The notes under the pieces: generated by a model | Databases searched by the model: none | What the model was told of the DNA's origin: nothing | Seen by the model: only the letters and a program-made list of their open reading frames with translations | Program-made: the position numbers and the translations under genes | NCBI GenBank assembly: GCA_902806565.1 | Contig: CADCXA010000006.1 | Span: 2,294,001 to 2,358,000 of the forward strand | Origin: Hypoxylon rubiginosum | Taxonomy: Eukaryota > Ascomycota > Sordariomycetes > Xylariales > Hypoxylaceae | Length of the DNA: 64,000 bases | Direction of reading: 5' to 3' | In this document: positions 1 through 13,600 of the stretch, in pieces | How positions within the stretch are numbered: position 1 is the stretch's first letter | Layout: the number at the start of each line of letters is the position of its first letter

Positions 1-3000
1 GCAGTGGACACTGACGGCGCCGGTGGATACAGCGGCAATGCAGATGAGCCGCACTGGTGGCCTTTTCTCGATGGAGTTTAGCGGGCTTGGGTCGAGCGTC
101 TTCAAGGTTGATTTACAATTTACAATACTGTACATAGTGTACATGGTGTACATAGTATAGAAGCTAGCCATTAGCTAGCAACTATATGGCCGCCACTGAC
201 GAGTAGGTATTGAGTACGACCGAGATTATGCTACGCATGTCTTGCGATGGCAGGGAGTGTGGAGAGTGTGGAGTGTACATATTGTGTACAATGTCTCTCA
301 CCACTGTCTCGGAATTTCACCTAACAATGGAAGGGAAAACTGCTTTCGTACCCATCTAGGAAAGGGTGCTCTGGCATGTGCATGTGCATGCGCAAGGGTT
401 CTCACTCCTCTCAGCTCAACTCGTCGATGTGCTGTGTTGTGCTGTGCTGTGCTGTGCTGTGTGCCATCCCTACTGCTCATGGTGTCGTCCACGATTGAAC
501 ATGGTGCCCTGCGGCATGCCGGCAGCCCACGGACTGTTACCTAGGGCTGCAAGGACTATACTGTATTTAGAAGTGGCGCAAGGGGTTTCCAACGTGATAT
601 AATGGAGGATGCCATAGTTTAAGTCTAGAGCTGTCGTTGTCCGTAAGGGCTGGGAGGGCAACTTAACATATTACGAGTTGGGTCAGTTTGTGTTTGCGGA
701 TCCATGGCCATGGACGATGCGTGAGAAGGATAAAAAAAAATCTATCAGTGCCTTCGGTTTTTTCCCCCTTCGAGTTGAAGGATGGAACTGCATTCGTACC
801 TAGGTGCATGTGCATAATGGACTTGCTTCTGGCCTGATCCTGGTCCGTATTAACGGGTCCCGCGGGTCCTAGCATCAACGTATGGCTTATAAGGATAGTC
901 AATGGGGATTATTGCATATAGTACTCTAAGCTGTAAATTAACCTGCAAGTCAATTCATTTAATTGAGTAAACCAAAAATACCTACATAGTAAGAAACCAA
1001 CCCCCTACATTTCTTTCGTATATTCTTTAATTCTCTGCAGTAGATCTCATTTTACCTGCAGTCCAAGGTTCTATCTAACATTAGACTACCTTATTAATAC
1101 CATTTTCCTTACACTTAACCTTATCCCTACCAGGATATTCCAGACTTTGGTATGCCTGAGAAATGCTACTTACCGACCTACATAACGCTGCCGACTATGG
1201 ACTATGTATACACCGTATACCTACCTTTTTCTAGGTAGGTACCTTTAAGGTTGTCTGTTGTGCAACGTGGCATAGCTCGATATATACATATATACATAAC
1301 ATGTACGAACCGAGCACAGATGCGGGTGAAGAGAAGGAACCCGCGGTACGATGTTCATCCATTCTTTATCCTAACCGGGTTAGATAAGTCCTGCGCCACG
1401 TGGGATAAGAGATGAATTTGTTTACGTAGCCGCTAAGGTACACGTACATAGTAGTGCTGGTACATGGTGCTGTTTTTCTTTCTAGAACCCCATATACGCC
1501 AATCCCCAAACCCCAAGCTGCAACTGTCTAGGAGTTGAAGATGTTTTTCTCTCCCCAATTTCGTATCACGCAGCTTATTTCCGTGTTATGATGTTTCACG
1601 GGATTTACATTGCATCAGGTCACCCTCATCGCCTATCTTTGCAGAAGTCCCTGCTTAGAATATGAGCTGTGGGCTCCCTTGCTCCTCTGCCAGTAGCTGG
1701 GCACTTAGGAGGTAGGTATCAAAAGCCACCCTCTCCGATGCCATCCCCGATACGAAGGTATGATACGAAGGAATCATCCGCTCATCCGGAATCATATCCC
1801 TTCTTGAATTATTCCATTTTGTCCTTCGAGCAGAGCAAGACGTGATCGGGTATGGTTGGATTTTCAAGCCTCGGCTTGGCCGTCATCGTTTATCTATGCT
1901 CGGACCTCCGTTTCCGTTATCGTTCGCTGTTAGCCAAGAGCGCCGACTACCCAGCAGAGCTTCATTATTCATGTAGGGGTAACTGAAAAACAGGTTGGTA
2001 CTGGGCAAAGCGGATGCGGACGCGGACGTGGACATGGACGTGAGAATAGCCCTCCCTGTTAGCCAACCATGCAAAGTCCAATGCTTCTGCTTCTAACTAA
2101 TGATGAAGCCGCATCCGTTGGCTCGGTTCCTACCTACCAGCTTGACAAATATACGGATCGAGCACTATTGAACCTGCATATAGGCAAGATTTCAACGTGT
2201 CACAAAGCTTTATGCTGTCCCACTGCCCGTACGGAATTGACGAGTCACGAGTCTCATCATAACCGCAAAGGATGACTCCACGCTCTAGACCAGAGATCAA
2301 CCTCTACCCTTCCGTGTTTGGTCACCAAAACCAACTTCTCGCTATAATTGGTTTTGCTACGGTCAGAAGTTCTCGAAGGTCGATAAGGTACCTGTCTTAT
2401 GGTATACGCGTCGGCAACGCGCCGAACCCATGAGAAAATCAGTCAGCCAAATCTCGTCAACGGCCAGCCCTGAGTGGCTTACCAAGCGCCACCGGAGTTG
2501 TGTAGCCCTGCAACCTTGCATCAGTTCGCCGAATGGTCTATCTTACATCATACGAGAACGGCCAATCCAGCAGCCCGGGCGTTCCTGATCCGTGATATTT
2601 CACCGGATACCTGGTAGTTACCAGTACTCCAGTACAGCATTCTAGTGTTTCTGTGCAGGAACACAAGCTCAGTTGGTGTCGAGCCAAGCGGTGCTCCCGA
2701 CGAAGATGCGCAACTTAATCGGAGTCTATCTGCATCTTGACGATGCAATCCAGTCACGTTTTTCGCTTGCTGGACCGCTGTAGCTCATTCAGTTTCCAGT
2801 TACATGTAACGATCTTTAAGATCTATGCTGATGTGCAGGCCTGAGGCATCACGCGAGGTTAATCTTTTCCTCGTATCGGCGCTCAGGATGGCGCCCCTAT
2901 CTTTACCTTGAGTCTTTCATGCCCGTTTCGGACCCGGATCAAGGGAACCCCGGTCTGGGGTTGTCATGTTGTATCTTCTCATATTCGTGGAGGTATTATC

Positions 3001-4174
3001 CAGCACTTCTTCTAGGGGCTTACCCCCACCTCCGCTTGAGATGCGCAATGCCGAATCGTGCATCGACTTATCGTAAGACCTGGTTCTGGGCAGATGGAAT
3101 AGAATGCTTAGTTAAGCGTCAGCTGAGAAGATAATCCCGTGTAGAGGAACGACCAGCGCCGCCACAGCTCGGCCGTATCTGCAGCGTGTTCGAGTCCCTT
3201 GTGAGGACCCGAGATTGACACGCTCAGCCGTTAGGGCTGACAATAGGTGCAGCGTCGCCAAGGTCAGAAGCCGTTCCGCGAGATGAGATGACACCGCTAA
3301 CACGTAGGACTTCTACTGACTTTAGGCACCGCTGCCGATCAATATGCGGCTTGTTGGTAAAAGGAACGAGCAGACCAGTTAGGAAACGCACGCCGCCGTC
3401 TCACTGTGGCGTAGAGCCGCACTTCGGACACGCATCCAACGCTCTCGCGCGCACGAAGTACAGCCCCGACGCTCAGCTCCTGCAGCGGAACCTGAAGAAC
3501 ACGTTAGTGGGCGAAACGACTAGGCCAACACAAGATAAACGTCTAAAGAAGGCTGTGCACGTGAATTTTCCCCGACTGGCTGGTCATCTGATTGTGGGTT
3601 CGACGATCATCGGCTTGCCACCCGAGCAACTGTCGACGTCGTCGCACGGTGACTTCAACGAACCTTGAAGATCCTTCGGACCACCCAGGCAGCCAGGAAC
3701 GAGTGGCACATCACCAATGGATCTTGGCTGCGCTTCTTTTCACCAATCTTAGGTATTCAACCATACTTACAACTTAAGTCCTGTAACCTAAGTTTAATCA
3801 TAAGATGAAAGTATTATTGAGTTTCCATTTTACGTATAGAATAGCAGGTAAGCTTCTCAATCTCCTTCATCCATTCTTCTGTTAGTACACGTAACAAGTT
3901 ACCCTATTAAACTAGAATACAAATTCACCAAATATAGGTATACGCAAAAGTCCAAACTCCGCTGACGCCTTTGTCAATGTGTCCGCTATCCTACCCTAGG
4001 TAACCATGATTAAGCCCAGCCACCGGGGTGAAAACTCACTTACTTCCCTTCTAAACGGGTCCAGATTCGTTAAAATACTTTGAATTTCTCCAACAAAGTT
4101 CACAGCGAGATGATTCCTCGGGCTACCTAAGTAACTAGGTAGTCTCACTATACAGGGAACTACATTGCAAAAGG
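1..4174. other. Gene-poor intergenic region
   Basis: I find no convincing gene in this 4.2 kb. Open frames are short, none has a recognisable domain, and none is supported by splice signals. A GCTGT microsatellite lies near the left end. Several CCTAGGTA-type palindromic motifs occur, for example near 1230, 4005 and 4130. The composition is AT-rich compared with the coding regions to the right. Confidence 0.6.
431..460. repeat. GCTGT microsatellite
   Basis: Six tandem 5-base units are present, five of them exact GCTGT and one GTTGT. They lie in non-coding DNA. Confidence 0.85.
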
Positions 4175-6063
4175 TCAGTACTTCAGATCCATATGCAAGT
4201 CTAAGCCTCGTAAGACGTACCCGGTATACACGGTTGGAGGTACCGTGACGAAGCCGTCCGTGTTATCCCAGTCCGCGTTGCCGGCCGCGTTTCCGGTGGT
4301 CGGTATGCCCATGGCGTCGCAGGCGTCGATGTGGTCCTGGGGGATGGTATAGTTGACGAGCCGGTCGGGGGCCTCGAGCAGGGTGGCGGTGAGGCCCAGC
4401 TCGACGTGCCACTCGACGTGGCAGTGGAACAGGAAGACGCCCGGGTTGTCGGCCTTGATGCGGAAGACGGCGTACGACTTGGCGTTGACGGCGACCGTGT
4501 CCCGCCGGGGCGGCAGGTCGTTGACGGCGACGCCGTCGCTCCAGTTGCCCGCGTTGCTCGCCGGCCGCGCGAGCACCTGGAACTGGTGCCCGTGCAGGTG
4601 GAAGGGGTGGATCGCGTCGTTGTTGTTGTTGACGACGATCTCGAGGACCTCGCCGTACTCGACCACGAAGGCGCCGATGGGCCCGTACGCGTCCGTCTGC
4701 GTGTTGTTGTCCCCCAGCGAGGCCGCCGAGTACAGCGCCGGCACCTTCTGCGCGATGTACGTCGAGCCGTTGAAGCACGCGCGCGGGTACCCGTTGACGT
4801 CGTGGCAGTAGTCGAAGTTCAGCAGCCACCGCTTGGTGACGGGGCCGTAGGCGCCCTCGTCGTCGTGCGGCGCGAAGGTGACGTCGTCGTAGGGCTCGAA
4901 CTTCTGCACGGTGATGTTCCCGTCCGTCGCCTTCCCGGCGTCCGTCACCAGCTGGCCCGTGACGTTGAAGGGGAACTGGATAGGCCGCGGCGGGTTCGGG
5001 TCCGCGTAGTCCTGGTTCAGGTCCATGGCGACCAGGTACGGGAAGTTGCGGTCGGCGTCCGCGGGGATGGTTATCAGGACGTCGGACCGCTGCGCCGCGG
5101 ATATGCGCAGGTTCCGCACGCTCTGCCTCTTGACGTACGACGCGTCGATGGCGATCACGTTCATGTCGAGGGAGTCGAATTGGACAAAGGTGGAGAACAT
5201 GGCGGACCAGTTGATCAGGCGTAGGCGGTAGGTCTTGCCCGGCTCTACGTTTATGTGTCCGTCGCCGCCGTCGTTGACAACGGTACTGTTCGGAATAGGA
5301 GGCGCGAAGTTCGTATTGTTGGGATCGATCATAGCCTGTATGAGAGGTGGCGTTTGTTCGCGGTACCTAAGTGGCATATCAGTAACCTGGTAAAACCTTC
5401 CTAGTGAATAGTGCACACAGGGCTTACCAATCGGACATTGTCAGAATGATTTCTTCATCGTACGCATCTTTGTACGGGTCCTGGGGATCGTGGATAATGA
5501 GGGGGCCACGAAGGCCATCGGGATATTGTCCCATGCTGTGTGAGTGGTCTTCCGATAGTTATTAGTATGAGGAACCGGCTTGGTTATCTCGAATTTCCGA
5601 CTTACACCAATACGTGCCAGGGTCATCAGCCTATGTAACGTCTCTTATCAGCCCTGCGCTTTCTCTTTATTTCTAGCCATGTCATAATGCCAGATGCTCG
5701 ACTTACATGGAAAAGGTACTGCACGGAATAACCCGGCGGCAAGGGACACTGGCTGACGCCGACGGCGCCGTCCATGGTATTCGTACTTAGCTGGTTGATG
5801 CCGTGGAAATGGAGGCCGGTCGTCTCGTTCCCCAGCTTGTTGTTCACGTTGATCGCGACGACGTCGCCGACGCTCGCCTCGATCGTCGGGCACGGCCAGG
5901 CGCCGTTGATCCCGATGACCGGCCTCGCGAACCCGTCCGGGCTCGCGGTAACCCATGTGATGTTCCAGTCGTAGTTGACCGTCTTCGCCAGCGATCCAGT
6001 CGCCTGGGCCAGCGTGACGAGGAATGGGAGGTATCCCCTATGCATCGCGAACTGCAGTTGCAC
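4175..6063 (-). CDS. Secreted Fet3/Abr1-like multicopper oxidase
   Basis: The four-exon model (6063-5707, 5630-5606, 5548-5428, 5366-4175) encodes 564 residues. Exon 2 is a 25-base microexon whose codons run into the second copper motif. All four copper ligand motifs are present: HFHG (about 85-88), YWYHSH (about 127-131), HPFHLHGH (about 421-428) and [11 protein letters not shown] (about 482-492). The N-terminus (start 6063, or an internal Met at 6045) has a hydrophobic signal-like segment. The sequence around the first motif resembles Fet3 ferroxidases and the related DHN-melanin oxidase Abr1. No C-terminal membrane segment follows the last motif in the ORF, so a secreted product is inferred. 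A GTACGT site near the 3' end could be an unrecognised donor that adds a tail. No iron permease gene lies nearby. The substrate (iron or phenolics) is not determined. Confidence 0.88.
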
Positions 6064-7784
6064 CTCGCCAGTAAGGGGGTAATGCTTTCGAGGGAGGGTG
6101 AAGCGAAAGAGAGGAGGATGGGATTAGGAGGATGGACGAGCCGCTGGCAATTTAACGCAGTGGTGAATGAAACATGCTCATAATGAAAATGTGTCGGGTC
6201 CCTTGGACGGCATCCCTTCCCTTCTTTTAAGAGCTGTGCGGACGGCGAAGTCTGGCGGCTGTCCCTCGCGTTTATGAGGTGGGCAGACGTCGTCTTACGA
6301 CAGAGGCTGGGAGCCGCCGCGTAACGTCCGCCACGATCCATGTTGGGGAAGATTTGGCGCTTGGAAACTCACTGAGGGCATCTTGACTCCGAATGACATG
6401 TAGGAGGTCGAGAGCTCCCATCCATTATGCTCGATGAGGTTGGCATTTTTGACATTTTGCTCCTAAGACGCACGACCTTTTAAGGAACATGTTGGTTGCC
6501 CCGGAAGTCCGCCGACCAGGAAATCGGCTGTCAAGTTCGCCGCTACAGGTACACTCTCCATATAAGGCACATGGAACACATGGCTCGAATGGTTAATAGC
6601 CTGGTGCCTGACGCTAGAGGCTCTGTCTCCTGCTCAGAAATGCTTATGTCACTAGGGCGGGAGGGGCGGCGAGCCGAAGCCGTCAGGTCCAGTAAACTAT
6701 AGACCAGCGCGTTTCAGAATTCGAACTTTGGCGCCCTGGGGTTACAGGTTAAGCCAAAAGTACCACGAGATGACATATCTCGTAGCTTAGAAGCGTGGCT
6801 AGAGAAGACATCATAGGTAAAAGGGGCATGTATAAGTGTCTGGTGCCATGCTCTTCTCTTGAACGTGACATCCACAGAGTTCGCATCCACTGGTTCTTTG
6901 AGACAGAAATAGTTACGTCGGGCTGGCCTTTGAAGACTCTACAGCTTCTATTCTGTAGATGTTAGTTTTTTCTCTCAGAAAGAGGGGAAGTTTGCCATTA
7001 TAACGGTAAGTTGCTACGAATCTCGTGCTCAAAATGCGCCCCAAAGATCTTGGCCACGCGGACGCGTGATCTGGTTCCTGGTTTTATCTATTCTGAAACT
7101 ATCTGAACTATTATCGGAGGCTTTCGGACATTCCTTGAAGGCTTAACCGTAGCCCTATATAAGGTAGCTAATAAATAGATCAGACTAATGGCCCACTTTG
7201 AACATCTTGATTAAGGAGGAATTCATAAAGGAATCTCGAATAAAGATTAAGTATTATCAAGATATCATGGGGTGATTCATAATAGATAGAACTGCGATAC
7301 TTGACATTCAAGCCGTATATCCTACCTAGGTACATTGGTGAGCCTAACATACGGTATTTGATGCTCGGGACGCAAGGGGTCCCGATGGTTAATATGAGAG
7401 CTGACTATGCCATATATAAAAGGGCGGCCATCCGGCTCCTGCTGACTATATCAGTGGAATAGCAAAACTTAGTAGTAGGCACCTTTAACATTGTAGGCAG
7501 GGAATAATCCATCCACGTGAGTCGTTACTTTCCCCTATTCCTATATTTGTCAGTCATGAACAGACTCTTGTTCAACCCTGTCTTCAATCCGAGAGTTAAA
7601 ATTACCACATGTCAACTATTTTCTAGTGTTCATTTTCCTAAATCACCCGGGCGTTAAACTATGATGCTAAACGTGACCAAGGCATTACGATGATGTCTTT
7701 CTGATAAGCAAAAGAAGTTAATGATTTAATTGCCACAGCTACAGAAGAGTCTATTATCAGCCAAGCAACACGGAGCAAGCACAC
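6064..7784. other. Intergenic region between oxidase and galactosidase genes
   Basis: This 1.7 kb is AT-rich and lacks supported genes. It holds the promoter of the multicopper oxidase at its left end and the 3' flank of the beta-galactosidase gene at its right end. A CCTACCTAGGTA motif lies near 7320. Confidence 0.5.
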
Positions 7785-9909
7785 TCATACATAATCCGGA
7801 TCCGGATAATTCGCCCACACCCTCTCGGCCGCGCCCGACGCCGTCAGCGTATCCCCGCCCGGCTCTAACTCTAGCACCACGATCTCGTTTTCGATATCCG
7901 GCTTGATGAGTGTCCCCGGCAGGTACAGCGACTGCTGCGGGCCGACGACCCAGTACTAGAACAACAGGAGTCAGTAATTGCTCGTTTAAGAAGGGGATTG
8001 GCTCATTTAGTGCATGTCTCGGGAGTGATTACTCCCAAGCGAGCAGAAATGATACTAAAATACTAGAAAGGGGGAAAGAACTCTAGATGTTACACACCCG
8101 GCCAAGGTTGAAACCGTTCACCCAAACGTTGCCCTTGATGCCGTCTGGGATCGCTAGGAACGTGTCTAGGGCCGCGGGGTCGATGGTGGTGCTATTGCCA
8201 ATGCCGCCGTCGACGCGGAACGTGCCGCGGAAGAACACGGGTGGTGATCCAGGGGCTACTACTACGGAAGAGGCTGCGGTCGGAAAGCCGTCATTACTCG
8301 GGGCGGGCGGCGGCGCGTCGAGGGGCAGCGAGTAGATATCCCACCCAGACACAATATCGGCCCCGACCGTCACATTACCCACAATGCCCTTGTACGGGTC
8401 CTCGAGCGCGACGAACGTGCCCGACTCCCGCGACCAGTAGTCGACGCGGCCGAGGTTCTCGACGAGGAGCCGCAGGGTGTCGCCCGGCTCTAGGGACACG
8501 CTAACCGTCGCCGGCTGGCTGTACGTGCTGTCGACGACGCCTACCTTGGCGCCGTTCACGTACACGATGACTCGGTCCCGGGCCCGGTCGCCGGGCTGCA
8601 GGGCGCCTTGCAGCGCGGTGGTGGCTTTGTGCTCGTAGAGCACCAGCCCGTACGCCTGGTCCAGGTCCTCCATCGTCAGCGGCGCGTCCGCGCTCGCCGC
8701 CTTCTCTCCCAGCGCGTCGAACAGCGCGACCGTCGGCGTCAGCGTGACGTTCCCGAGCTCCCGGAGCGGGACGTCCGCCGGGGGCTCCGGGATGCTGCCC
8801 TCGGGCACGTACTTCCGGATGGCGTCGCGAAACGCAAAGTACAGGTCGGTCGGGCGCCCGCTCTCGTCGAGGGGCGCGCCGTAGTCGTAGCTCGTGACGA
8901 AGACGGCCGTGTAGTTGCGCCAGATGGCGCCGTTGCCGAAGCCGAAGTTGGTGCCGCCGTGGAACATGTACAGGCTGATGGAGTTGTTGGCCGCGAGCAC
9001 GAACTCGAGGTCCGCGACCAGCGACTGGATCCGCGACGGCTGGCCCGCCGCCGTGTTGTGCGCGTTGCCGGCGCCCCAGAAGTCCGGACCGTAGGTGTAA
9101 TACTCGCCGTCGAGCAGCGGCCCCAGCTCGCTCGGGTCCGTGATGTACCGGTCGCGCGCCGCGAAGCCCGACCGCGGGTCCCCGTCGATCTCGGCCAGCA
9201 CGCCGGGCACCTCGCCGCCCCGCAGCGTCCAGTCGACGCCCCCGTCGTTCGTGTACAGCGGCACCTCGAACAGGCCGAGGAGGATGTCCCGCAAGCCCTG
9301 CGTGTACGTGTGGTCCTCGCCGTACGATCCGTATTCGTTTTCCACCTGCACCATGAGCAGCGGACCCCCGCGCGTCACCTGAAGGTCCTCCAGGTCGGCC
9401 GCGAGCCGCACGAGGTAGCTCTCGGCGGCCTCCATGAACGGCTCGTTCGACGACCGCACCTGCATGCCCGCCACGCGGCTAAGCCAGGCGGGAAAGCCGC
9501 CCCACTCGCGCTCGCCGCAGATATACGGGCCGGGCCTAAGCACGACTTTCAGCCCTTCCTCCTGCGCGATGCGGAAGAACGCCGCGACGTCGTTGCCCGC
9601 CTCGCCGCGGAGCCACTGCCCCCGCCTCGGCTCCAGCAGGTTCCAGTACACGTAGCTGAAGATGGTGTTCAGGCCCATGGCGCGCGCCTTGGCCAGGCGG
9701 TCGCGCCAGTACGCCGGCGGGATCCGCTGCGGGTCCATCTGGCCGCCGATGATGACGAACGGCTCGCCGGCCAAGAGGAACGAGTTGCGGTCGTACGTGA
9801 ACGCCGGCGCGGCGGCCGACTGCACGGCGGTTGGCGAGGGCGAAGCCGCCGAAGCGCATGCTGGGGCTGCGAGAGCCAGAATGCTGATTAGGGGCCAAAG
9901 TCGACGCAT
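7785..9909 (-). CDS. Secreted GH35 beta-galactosidase
   Basis: Two exons (9909-8098 and 7955-7785, split by a 142-base GTGTGT...TAG intron) encode 660 residues. A signal peptide occupies about residues 1-22. The glycoside hydrolase family 35 barrel follows, with the proton-donor motif QVENEYGSYG (Glu about 192) and a nucleophile candidate in LDGEYYTYG (Glu about 269). C-terminal beta-sandwich domains end in the conserved NGFNLGRYW segment, which crosses the splice site and supports the model. The length is typical of the shorter, animal/bacterial-like GH35 enzymes, not the roughly 1000-residue LacA-type fungal ones. The enzyme should remove terminal beta-galactosyl residues from extracellular glycans. 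Exon 1 is very GC-rich. Confidence 0.92.
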
Positions 9910-10656
9910 CTTTATCCTGATGTACCTAGGTAGATGATCGAATTATATAATTAATGCATTACCAGTCGCAATGACCCCTAGAATGTGCTTTCGGCAAAGT
10001 ACCGTAGAGATTCGATGGGACATTATATAGTCGAGATAATACGAACCGACCCATTTCTGTTCCCCGCATCAGTTGCTCTTATCTATGAGCAGTGAAGATC
10101 TCTAGAACGTATAGAATCCGGGTTGGTGCGAAGAGAACGTTACATCCCGTTGGCGACCTTCCTGGTTGTGAAGTTCGGTTGAAAGCAAAAGCAGCGCGGC
10201 AATCTGCCCCACAACCATCGTCACATTGGACTGCATGATCCATCCCGATTTCTTGGGTTTACCCAGGGTTGGAGTTAGCTCTCTGCTGATAGCTAGCCCA
10301 TACATCTTGACATACCTAAGAGCATTTTCGTAAAGGATGGATAGCTTGTCATAGCCATTGAAGGCGTCATAACAAAGGCGAGAAGGACATAGAGAGAGAT
10401 GACATTAAGTCGAAACCAATAATCGAAGCCAATTGTATGCCAGATTAAAAACAGACTATGCGAATGCCTAGAATCCCTTCTATTCACCTAATCCGTCACG
10501 CCCTATGCACCTCAGCTTAAAAGACGTGTCTGTAGGTGCTGGTCTACCTTTATACATGACTCCGGCCATAGCTTGCTACGGTGCGAATGCGCACACACAC
10601 ACGAACTCAGCATTATCTGTCGTACGCCCATATCTCGCTGATCAGAGCCCGACTTC
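9910..10656. other. Intergenic region
   Basis: This spacer holds the beta-galactosidase promoter and the 3' flank of the oxysterol-binding protein gene. I see no gene in it. Confidence 0.5.
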
Positions 10657-13600
10657 TCACGGCGGAGCATCGAATATGCGCTCGATGCCCTTCCACTCTC
10701 CTTTTCCTCTTTCTTCCCAGTAGCTCTCCTTCCCATGCTTCAGCCTCCATAGCTCCTCTCCCTCGGGCGCATCGGCCACTTTCACGAACCACTTCGGCTT
10801 GTACTCCTCGCCTTTCTCCTCCATCTCCTTCCTCCTTGCGCGCTGCGCCTCCTCAAGAGAGACCTTCCACTCCTCGGCCTCGTCGAACTTGCCCTGCTCT
10901 GCGAAGCGCTGGTCGGGGCGTAGTCGGGTGTCTGTAGGCGGGAGCCGTCCCTTCTCGATGGCCGTGATCTCGTTGAGTGTGGCAGTGAAGGTCGTTATGC
11001 CGTACGTGCTGGGCGCGTTCGGAACGAGCTGGCCAGCCTTCCATATCTCCTGACTAGTAGCTTTACCACCTTCCACGACCCGCAGCGCCGCCGTCCAATT
11101 GCCCGTGAGGCCATTTCCTGTCGGCGAGCCGTTCGCATCGCTACACTGGACCTCGACATCTTCGCACCGGCCGCCAAACATGCCCTTCGATTTGAATTCA
11201 ATGTTGGCTTTCGCCCCCGTCGAGTCATTACACACGGTCATCGACCCGACCGGCTCGACATACTTCTCGCCCATCACGACGTTTCGCAAGAACATAGTGG
11301 CTACGTTCCAAGAGTAAAATTCGTCGGTTCCATCCGAGAGCCGTAATGCTACGCGGACTCGGCCCTCGGTGGTCAGCTCAGCGCTCTTTCCCCAGAACTT
11401 CTGCGAAGGAGCAGGGCTCTGGGTAAAGGACCAGGACGCTGAATCGGCTTGCATGGCGAGGCGGACTGGACGATGCGAGACCTTCTCTACTATGAGCCTG
11501 AATCCACCAGGAACCTCACTTTCAGTGCGAAGCAGCTCGAATGTTTCTCCTAAGAGTGGGTTGAAGGGCTTGCGCATGGCACGTTCCTTGACTCGGTTGA
11601 CGCTGAAATGCGAAATGGCGAAAGCAGTTACGAATAGCAGGCGGTCTTTGGGTGCTCTCTGCTGCGCGGCCTTGTCGAGAAGCTGGGCGTACTCCAGTTG
11701 TTCCGCAACACGCTGGAGTGCAGATGTAGGCTCGTTGGACGAAACAGGCATACTGATAGTACTAAGATCTTTGCCCACATTCTTACGCACAAATGCTATC
11801 AGACTCGGCGGGGGAACAGTGGCCGGAGGGATAGTCTTTCGACGGTCGACCGCAATATCGACTGGCAAGGGATGCAGGGTTTTTGGCCTCGCAGGGAAAA
11901 AAGCGGCAGCACCGCTGGCTCCGGTAGTCCCATCATCATCTTCGACGGATGAGACTGAAGACGAATCGTCAAGTAAAGCATCATCAGCTTCCGACTCGTG
12001 GGAATCTTCGCTCCCACGGCGATCGATCATCATGACTTGTGCTCTGCTGTCCGTCTCCCCGGCCTCGGCATCGAAAAACTCGTCGTTTGATACTGTAGAC
12101 TCTAGACTTCTCCTAGACGTGGAAGAACCTGGTACTGGAACGCGCCGTCTCTTGCTATTAGCAAGCACTTTAGTGAACTCCGCAACGACCAAGTCCAGGT
12201 CATTGAGGAGTGCAGCACAATGCTCGTGCGTGTTCTTCTCCTCTAGTACGGCGTGCATGGACTGCCGCGCAGACGATAATCCGTTAGGTCTCACCGCACC
12301 AACTGAGCCCGGTACGGGAACAGCCAAAACTGATGAAACTGACGGGGCTAACGTATCTGGCGCTAGAGGCGAAGCGCTTGTTCTTCGCTTCCAGAACGGG
12401 CGTCTATCATGTCCCGCGGGGGGGAAATAACCTTCACCATTCTCTGATATGGCTGATGAGGCCGGCGACAGGTGTGAGCTCCCTGGGCGTGGCGCTTGCC
12501 TGTGCACTGTCATGTCCTTGACTAGCCGGCGCAGAGCATCCCGCGTACCAACGATACGGCTTACCAACGTCTCGACCTGTTGCCATTCTCGATCCTCTTC
12601 CTGTTGCGTATTCGGCGGGGTTATTCTCGTCGACGTGACTACGGTGAGCTTTTGAGGAGAGGGACCATCTTGCATTGGTTCGAGTCCTCTTGCGCATCTG
12701 CTCGCCTTTTCTAGAGCGCGTGCCCAATCGTTGAAGTCTCTCGCATTAGACGCCCTCAAGTGCCAGACTTCGGCCCCAGAATCGATGCTAATCTCTCTTC
12801 GCCGCTCGTCTGCGGCAATGGCAGCCAAACTCAAGGGAATTGCACCTCTAAGCGCAGAGGAATTCCTATTGTGGTAATAGGACAGCGTGCACGACGAATA
12901 GTCGAGAGAGAAGAATCTGCGAGCATAGCCCTGGCCCTTCTTCCTCCGTCGCTTCATCAGAGTGCCTGTATACGTAGTGGAAGTGGACACCGCGTCGCTG
13001 CGGCCAGCTGCCGACTTTGCCCGTTGGCTTTGTAGACTGTCCGTTGAATCGGCTGCGGCACCTATATGCGGACTATGTTTTCCCAGGCTCGTCTTGCTGG
13101 TCGTAGCGTGGGAACCCGCTTGGAGGTTTGGGAGATGGTGCGCTCCCTGCGGAGGTGCGCCGGTGGGATAGGTAAGAAGTACGAAGGTTGCCGTTTTAGA
13201 GGTCTGTTTCGAGAAGGTATTGTCGAAGATCAGGCCGAACATGCCGCCTTGTCCTTTCAGTACATCGTACGTTCCCATTGATACCTTGTCGGCCTCGCAT
13301 TTTCCATGCCACTTTATAGGGATAAAACCCTTGCTGGCCAGCTGTTCTTGCGCCGTACTGGCGTCTTTCTTAGCAAACAATCCACTCTTCCCATGACTCG
13401 CATTGCCGTCGACATGTTCAAACGCGGTATTCGAGCCGTCCAGAGTCGAGGTGAAATTGGTCGCGCCGGAGCCCGGGTGCTTGACGATGCCGAAGTTACT
13501 AATGAAACGTGTCAGAGTCAGCCTCAGCATGTTACAACGAGTAGGTTAAGGGGGTTCTATTCACATGGACTTCTTATGTGGCTGGACACTCCATGAGATG

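Noticed and set aside
3190..3204. A B-box-like GTTCGAGTCC word
   Set aside because: No A box or acceptor pairing is found upstream, so there is no tRNA gene.
3288..3668. A 126-codon ORF in the left gene-poor region
   Set aside because: It has no domain, no neighbouring exons and chance-like composition.
4331..5224. A 297-codon plus-strand ORF over the oxidase gene
   Set aside because: It is the antisense frame of a GC-rich exon. It is rich in Arg/Val/Asp and has no domain.
8608..9891. A 427-codon plus-strand ORF over the beta-galactosidase gene
   Set aside because: It is the antisense shadow of a real GH35 exon with biased codon use.
11369..12430. A 353-codon plus-strand ORF over the oxysterol-binding protein gene
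   Set aside because: It lies antisense to a confirmed coding exon and has no recognisable domain.
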